Assembly (NCBI GenBank): GCA_022615465.1 | Contig: JAKEGR010000209.1 | Span: forward strand, 1 to 11,357 | Direction of reading: 5' to 3' | DNA from: Planctomycetota bacterium | GTDB lineage: Bacteria > Planctomycetota > Planctomycetia > Pirellulales > Lacipirellulaceae | Length of the DNA: 11,357 nt | Shown: piece by piece, positions 7,319-11,357 of the stretch | Position numbering within the stretch: position 1 is the first letter of the stretch | Layout of the letters: every line of letters begins with the position of its first letter | The notes under the pieces: model-generated | Seen by the model: only the letters and a program-made list of their open reading frames with translations | The model's database searches: none | Told to the model about the DNA's origin: nothing | Made by a program: the position numbers and the translations under genes

Positions 7319-8008
7319 ATGGGGTTCCTCAAGAAATTCTTTGCCAATGTCCGTCCTGACGAGATTCCTGCCGCCCCGACTGGTGGATTCTCTCACCTCT
7401 CGGAGGAAGAGTTGGAATCGCATTTGGACGTTTCTTGCTACGGAGATTTCGAGTTGAGCGAGGCGATCCGCCCGTCGTACGGCCTGGAGGTCGTGCCCTC
7501 GGCCGGGTTCCGCCACGACGTGTACCGCGACGAAGAGAACCACACGAACGTCCCGGTCCTGATGGCGGCGGTCACCAAGGAACGCCTCATGGAGACGTTC
7601 ATGTCCCTGATCGAGTCGCTCGGCGACGTGGTCGACGTTGTACTCGAGACGAGCCACCAGCGACGGAATCACGGCCACACGGACCTCTACCGTGAATACA
7701 TCGACATGCCAATTCTCGAGAGCATGCTGTGGGATTTTGAAGACCTGCTGGTAAACGACGGCTGCACGGGGATCGCGGTTCTCAATCCAAGCATTCCGCA
7801 GGAAGTGCAACTCGACGAACACAAGCTGCTGATCGTCTACGGCAAAGACCTGAGGCCGTACGAAAATGTGCTGGTCGATCACTGGTTGCCGTGCCGTGAG
7901 GAGATGCGATTCATCACCGAGGCCGAGCACGTCCACTCGACGACCGAGCGTTACGCCCATGAGTTCGAAGAACTCAAAATGCGTCTGGGCATGGACGGGT
8001 ATCGGTAA
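7319..8008 (+). CDS. Conserved-looking hypothetical protein, 229 aa
   Basis: I do not recognise this family. The product is a soluble, acidic protein beginning MGFLKKFFANVRPDEIP, with no signal peptide and no membrane segment. It is rich in Glu/Asp and His; single-letter features include an HTDLYREYIDMP segment at about 120-131 and a mixed alpha/beta pattern (VPVLMAAV, TGIAVLNP, KLLIVYGKDL) suggesting a globular domain. Coding quality is supported by the contrast with the non-coding sequence before and after it, and by a stop immediately before the palindrome at 8077. ATG 7319 is the first ATG of the conserved-looking part; the frame stays open upstream to 7223, but that segment is Asn/Ser/Thr-rich and unlike coding sequence. 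No clear Shine-Dalgarno precedes it, which is common in planctomycetes. It stands alone on the plus strand, facing the exported-protein gene. Confidence 0.75.
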   Translation: MGFLKKFFANVRPDEIPAAPTGGFSHLSEEELESHLDVSCYGDFELSEAIRPSYGLEVVPSAGFRHDVYRDEENHTNVPVLMAAVTKERLMETFMSLIESLGDVVDVVLETSHQRRNHGHTDLYREYIDMPILESMLWDFEDLLVNDGCTGIAVLNPSIPQEVQLDEHKLLIVYGKDLRPYENVLVDHWLPCREEMRFITEAEHVHSTTERYAHEFEELKMRLGMDGYR

Positions 8009-8062
8009 CCTTTTTGTGCTGGTCCTCGCGACCGTATCGCCGGCTGTTTTCGCTGTGTGATT

Positions 8063-8098
8063 CTCCCTCACCCCAGCCCTCTCCCAGTGGGAGAGGGA
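8063..8098. repeat. Palindromic repeat element, possible bidirectional terminator
   Basis: CCCTCTCCC (8077-8085) and GGGAGAGGG (8089-8097) form a perfect 9-bp stem with loop AGT, preceded by CTCCCTCACCCCAG. This block resembles an interspersed CCCTCACCCC..CCCTCTCCC..GGGAGAGGG element that I recall from many GC-rich genomes including planctomycetes. It lies in the 114-base gap between two convergent genes, so it may stop transcription from both sides although no T-run follows. Confidence 0.65.
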
Positions 8099-8122
8099 GC
8101 CAGTGGGCGCGCTGCGTCCCTG

Positions 8123-9412
8123 CTAAGGCAACGCGGCCGCCGTGCCGACCACCGCGCCCGCTTGGAACAACGCGCCGCGGAGACTGATCGGAACGGGGTT
8201 GATCATGTAGGGAGCACAGCTACCAGGCCGATAGTGGCCCAAGGCATAGATGCACTCGTGCGGCGGCTCGACGCCCATGCAGTAGGGCAGAATCGGAAGT
8301 CGGCTGAAGAAATGGGCGCCTGAGACGATCGGATCGAGGACCGGCCCCCAGGAGTGGCCGTAACGTTCGAGCATTTCGTTCTCAAAATACAACGGTTTGT
8401 GACATAAGGCCGAAGCCTTCCACAGGTACGTGGTTTGCTCCCAGCAGCGGCCCTCGTGCCACATGCCGTCATCGACTGAGCACTCGAACGGATAATCCTC
8501 GCCTTCGGTGCCGGCCACGATAATGCTGAGATCCACCTCGTTCAACGTGCTGGCCCGCATGTCGGCCAGTTCCTGGGAACAAACGCCTTCCGCCTTCTCG
8601 CGCTCTTGCTCCAGGTTATCGGTGTCCACGGACTTCTTGGGCGGAGGCTGGCGATCACGATCAGCGGGCAGGCGATCGTCCCGCGCTGGTTGCTCGGACG
8701 ATTGCGGAGGCTGGGTGGGAATGGTTTTTTTCGGTAGCAACAGCGGCTGCCGATCGGCCGGTGCGAGTTGTGTGTCGTTCTGTCGCAGCTTGTCGTTCTC
8801 TGGTAGCTCCATCGTTTCGATGTCCAGCTCGTCTTCGAATGCCGGCAACTCGGCCTCTTGCTGTTCCGACTGCGGTTCTTGCTGTTGTGTGTCTTGCGGC
8901 AAATCGCCGAATGGCTCGCGCAATTGTTCCTCAAATTTCGACGCGGCATCAGCCGGCGCGTTGGATCCAACATCATTTCCGAAAGGAAGCTGCGTGGACT
9001 GGGCGTTTTTGCTCTCGCCGTCGCGATCGGCAACGCCGGGGATCGCCGCCCCGCCTGCGGCTGCATCCGCCAGTTGCAGGCTGCTGCCATCCTCCTCGAA
9101 CGCGGCCGGACGAACGGCTGCGTCGCGACGCGACTGCTCTGCCTTCCCCGGCTTCGAGAACCGCTGCGATGGAGTGGGCTGCGAGGTCTTTGCGTTGGGT
9201 ACCCGTCCGCGCCGCCACTGGAGATCCTTGGCGGAGACCTGCTCATTCCCATGAGCAAGTGCGACGGAAAGCGTCGCGATGATCGCCAACGCCCTGGCAG
9301 CGCGGTGAAAGAAAGATGGCAGCCTGCAAATGGATGCTTCCGGCTCCCCGCTATTCTTCCGCCGAGAACTCGGCCGTGTAATTGGGTGCTTCCTGCGTAA
9401 TCGCGATGTCAT
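8123..9412 (-). CDS. Exported Q/E/P-rich protein with Cys-rich C-terminal domain
   Basis: Function unknown. With ATG 9412 the product has 429 aa: a basic N-terminal part, a hydrophobic signal segment ([16 protein letters not shown]), a long low-complexity Gln/Glu/Pro/Asp-rich middle, and an ordered C-terminal domain of about 150 residues (bases about 8126-8587). This domain contains seven cysteines (about 278, 311, 323, 337, 378, 387, 399) and aromatic motifs such as [35 protein letters not shown] and [17 protein letters not shown], a pattern I associate with planctomycete secreted proteins. The start is uncertain. ATG 9412 would overlap the end of guaB by 62 bases; CTG 9322, ATT 9331 or TTG 9289 would give a shorter, more standard signal peptide. 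It follows guaB on the same strand, so it may be read from the guaB promoter. Confidence 0.7.
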   Translation of the reverse strand: MTSRLRRKHPITRPSSRRKNSGEPEASICRLPSFFHRAARALAIIATLSVALAHGNEQVSAKDLQWRRGRVPNAKTSQPTPSQRFSKPGKAEQSRRDAAVRPAAFEEDGSSLQLADAAAGGAAIPGVADRDGESKNAQSTQLPFGNDVGSNAPADAASKFEEQLREPFGDLPQDTQQQEPQSEQQEAELPAFEDELDIETMELPENDKLRQNDTQLAPADRQPLLLPKKTIPTQPPQSSEQPARDDRLPADRDRQPPPKKSVDTDNLEQEREKAEGVCSQELADMRASTLNEVDLSIIVAGTEGEDYPFECSVDDGMWHEGRCWEQTTYLWKASALCHKPLYFENEMLERYGHSWGPVLDPIVSGAHFFSRLPILPYCMGVEPPHECIYALGHYRPGSCAPYMINPVPISLRGALFQAGAVVGTAAALP

Positions 9413-10835
9413 GGGGATGATTCTCCCGCATACTGGCCGAGGTGATTTGAATGAACCTTGCTTCCGTGCGCAGCTCGTCGATGGTGCGTGTGCCGCAGTA
9501 GCCCATGCCGGCCCGCAGGCCGCCAACCAATTGGTACAGGAACGGGCCCAGCGGCCCTTTGTGGGGGACGCGTCCTTCGACGCCCTCCGGAACGAGTTTT
9601 CCATTTTTCAGTTCCGCTCCTGATTGCCGATACCGTTCACTCGATCCATGCACCATCGCCCCCAGGGACCCCATGCCGCGGTAGGCCTTGTACGTGCGGC
9701 CTTGGTAGAGCACGAGTTCGCCGGGGCTTTCGTCGAGGCCGGCCAAGAGGCCGCCGATCATGACGGTATTGGCCCCGGCCGCGATGGCTTTGGTAATGTC
9801 TCCCGAGTAGCGGATACCTCCGTCGGCAATGAGGGTGACTGGGGTTCCCTTGGTGGCTTGGGCGGCCTCATAAATGGCAGTAACTTGCGGCACACCGACT
9901 CCGGAAATGACCCGCGTGGTGCAGATCGATCCCGGACCGATCCCGACCTTGACGGCATCGACGCCGGCGGCGACGAGGTCGCGCGCTCCATCGCGCGTTG
10001 CCACGTTGCCGGCCACGAGGTCGATGTCCCACCGCCGCTTCAACTCGCGGACCGTTTCGATCACATTGGCCGAATGGCCGTGGGCGCTATCGACGACGAG
10101 GAAATCGACGTCCTTGCCGATCAAGCTCTCGGCCCGACTGTAATCAAACACACCGATGGCTGCTCCGACACGCAGCCGGCCTTGCTGGTCCTTGGCTGCT
10201 TGCGGGAACCGCCGCATCATGTCGATGTCTTTGATGGTAATCAGGCCGGTCAGTCTGTTATCTTCGTCAACCAGCAAGAGTTTCTCGACCTTTTTTGCCA
10301 TCAAAATCTTCTCAGCTTGCTCAAGCGTTACGGTCCCCGTTGCTGTCACGAGGTGGTCGGTGGTCATCACCTCGGAGACGGGCACATCGTTATGCTCGAG
10401 AAATCTGAGGTCGCGGCGGGTGATGATGCCCGCCAGCCGGCCGTTCTGGACGATCGGAATGCCGGAGACGCGCGAGCGTTCCATCATTTCGTGTGCGGTA
10501 GCAACGCTGGCATCGGGAGGCAGCGTCACGGGATCGACGATGATGCCATTGGCGGATCGCTTCACCTTGTCGACTTCTTCGGTCTGCCGCTCGATCGACA
10601 TATTCTTGTGAATGACGCCAAGCCCGCCTTCCTGAGCGAGGGAGATCGCCATCGCGCTTTCGGTGACGGTATCCATCGGCGAGCTGAGGATCGGCACATT
10701 CATGGCGATCCGGGCGGTGAGCCGCGTGCCAACTTCGACCTCCGACGGCACGACCGTGCTGAACCGCGGAGTGATCAGCACGTCGTCGAACGTCAGCGCG
10801 GTGGCAATGAGTTTGTCGGAGAGTTTTTCATCCAT
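9351..10835 (-). CDS. guaB: Inosine-5'-monophosphate dehydrogenase
   Basis: IMPDH oxidises IMP to XMP with NAD+, the first committed step of GMP synthesis, in the cytoplasm as a tetramer or octamer. The 494-aa length fits. After the N-terminal FDDVL motif (16-20) and SSPMDTVTE (51-59), two CBS domains are inserted (about 96-150 and 156-212), which bind regulatory nucleotides. The catalytic loop [11 protein letters not shown] at 298-308 carries Cys305. DGG at 338-340 and IGGLLAG at 360-366 bind the IMP phosphate. The flap has RGMGSLGAM (386-394) and the Arg401-Tyr402 dyad. EGRVPHKGP at 420-428 has His where the E. coli enzyme has Tyr. A TTG at 10877 extends the frame by 14 residues, but ATG 10835 has GAGAAG 6 bases upstream and matches the family N-terminus. 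It is preceded by a 383-base non-coding stretch that must hold its promoter. Confidence 0.98.
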   Translation of the reverse strand: MDEKLSDKLIATALTFDDVLITPRFSTVVPSEVEVGTRLTARIAMNVPILSSPMDTVTESAMAISLAQEGGLGVIHKNMSIERQTEEVDKVKRSANGIIVDPVTLPPDASVATAHEMMERSRVSGIPIVQNGRLAGIITRRDLRFLEHNDVPVSEVMTTDHLVTATGTVTLEQAEKILMAKKVEKLLLVDEDNRLTGLITIKDIDMMRRFPQAAKDQQGRLRVGAAIGVFDYSRAESLIGKDVDFLVVDSAHGHSANVIETVRELKRRWDIDLVAGNVATRDGARDLVAAGVDAVKVGIGPGSICTTRVISGVGVPQVTAIYEAAQATKGTPVTLIADGGIRYSGDITKAIAAGANTVMIGGLLAGLDESPGELVLYQGRTYKAYRGMGSLGAMVHGSSERYRQSGAELKNGKLVPEGVEGRVPHKGPLGPFLYQLVGGLRAGMGYCGTRTIDELRTEARFIQITSASMRENHPHDIAITQEAPNYTAEFSAEE

Positions 10836-10958
10836 GGCGATCTTCTCGAACGGGGCGAAGCGGGCAGTGATGTGCAATCATGTATTCTCGCCGAGTGGGT
10901 GGCTCGATTTCAAGGGACGGGGACGGCAATTTTCATCGCGGACCCTCGGCAACTCGCC

Positions 10959-10975
10959 ATGCAAGGATTTTGCAT
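10959..10975. promoter_or_regulatory. Inverted repeat upstream of guaB
   Basis: ATGCAA (10959-10964) and TTGCAT (10970-10975) are a perfect 6-bp inverted repeat with a 5-base AT-rich spacer, about 125 bases before the guaB start. The 11-base centre-to-centre spacing fits one helical turn, as for a dimeric repressor or activator operator. No regulator is identifiable from the window; chance occurrence is possible. Confidence 0.35.
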
Positions 10976-11191
10976 CGAACAATCGTCGAGTCGCGGGCAA
11001 TAACGGCGGAAGGACGGCAGTTATCGATTTCTTCACGGCGGCTCCATGCACCGCGCGATGCTACTCTGAGAACTCTATTCGTTGTGGCGTTGTGCCGTCG
11101 AGGTTATTTCCTGGTTGATGGTTTCATTTTACCACGACGACACGACGGGGAACGATTCTTTACGCCGTTGGTGTTGCACTCCGTTGGGAAT

Positions 11192-11213
11192 ACCCCGTGA
11201 ACGGTTACCCCCG
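11192..11213. terminator. Small hairpin/possible repeat after the Gfo/Idh/MocA gene
   Basis: Just past the stop at 11219 the minus strand reads GGGGGTAACCGTTCACGGGGT, with a CCG/CGG stem closing a TTCA loop between G-rich flanks. The position suits a 3'-end element, and the wording GTAACCGTTCACGG looks like a dispersed planctomycete motif that I recall only loosely. The stem is short and lacks a T-tract, so termination is a weak inference. Confidence 0.25.
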
Positions 11214-11218
11214 GCAGC

Positions 11219-11357
11219 TCACGCGGGCTTAATCGTACGTGTCTCCGCGTCAAAGTTCACTTTCCGCTGAAGCCGATACGCCGCGTCGCCCAGGATGATG
11301 GCAATGCCCTGTCGGTATCCCATCTCCATGTTGGCTGCTGGCTGCGTGTTGTTCCGA
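11219..11357 (-). CDS. Gfo/Idh/MocA family oxidoreductase, C-terminal 45 codons (runs off the right edge)
   Basis: The minus strand from the window edge is open for 45 codons to TGA at 11219-11221. The product contains ANMEMGYRQGIAIILGDAAY and ends RKVNFDAETRTIKPA. This NxExGyr..i...LGdaAyRL.rKv.fD.etr.i ending is typical of planctomycete NAD(P)-dependent Gfo/Idh/MocA dehydrogenases, which often act on sugars or inositols outside or inside the cell. The Rossmann domain, any Tat signal and the catalytic residues lie beyond the window, so substrate cannot be inferred. It is on the same strand as guaB but 383 bases away, probably a separate unit. Confidence 0.75.
   Translation of the reverse strand, partial: RNNTQPAANMEMGYRQGIAIILGDAAYRLQRKVNFDAETRTIKPA

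Larger units (their letters stand above)
10836..11218. other. Gene-free stretch upstream of guaB
   Basis: No reading frame here looks coding. On the minus strand it contains the guaB promoter and leader and the 3' flank of the Gfo/Idh/MocA gene. I found no convincing -35/-10 pair: TAAAAT-like sequence occurs near 11125-11135 on the minus strand without a good -35. No purine or other riboswitch was recognised. Two inverted repeats inside it are listed separately. Confidence 0.45.

Noticed and set aside
8063..8098. CRISPR repeat
   Set aside because: A single palindrome with no regular spacing or further copies nearby.
9624..11003. 459-aa plus-strand open frame
   Set aside because: It lies opposite guaB, whose motifs are unmistakable; the product is His/Asp/Gly-rich antisense-type sequence with no domain.

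Overview
The window looks like chromosome from a planctomycete, probably of the Pirellula/Rhodopirellula group. This rests on GC-rich coding sequence, several secreted proteins of planctomycete type (a HlyD-like adaptor with a long acidic N-terminal linker, an alpha/alpha-toroid repeat protein, a Cys-rich exported protein), and the tail of a Gfo/Idh/MocA oxidoreductase ending in the style common in that phylum. The assignment comes from remembered family resemblance, not from a search. No mobile element, tRNA, rRNA or CRISPR array was seen.

Left part, minus strand (1-2884): a nitrogen-sensing block transcribed amtB -> glnB -> glnD. AmtB carries ammonium across the membrane, the PII protein reads 2-oxoglutarate and ATP/ADP, and GlnD uridylylates PII at Tyr51. 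GlnD runs off the left edge, so only its N-terminal nucleotidyltransferase part is present.

Middle (3050-6907): a minus-strand PduO-type cob(I)alamin adenosyltransferase is divergent from a plus-strand pair. The pair is a secreted HlyD/MFP-type adaptor protein and, 79 bases downstream, a secreted prenyltransferase/squalene-oxidase-repeat protein. No pump or outer-membrane channel gene lies beside them.

Right part (6908-11357): a 411-base gene-free stretch with several potential hairpins is followed by an unrecognised 229-aa cytoplasmic protein (+). A perfect 9-bp palindrome of dispersed-repeat type separates it from a convergent minus-strand pair: guaB (IMP dehydrogenase) and, just downstream, an exported Q/E/P-rich protein with a Cys-rich C-terminal domain and an unclear start. 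A 383-base non-coding stretch follows, then the last 45 codons of a Gfo/Idh/MocA-type oxidoreductase at the right edge (minus).

Most genes are housekeeping or conserved in the phylum. I do not see a clear new multi-gene system. The items most worth a second look are the secreted adaptor/toroid pair, the Cys-rich secreted protein downstream of guaB, the 229-aa orphan, and the gene-free stretch at 6908-7318.
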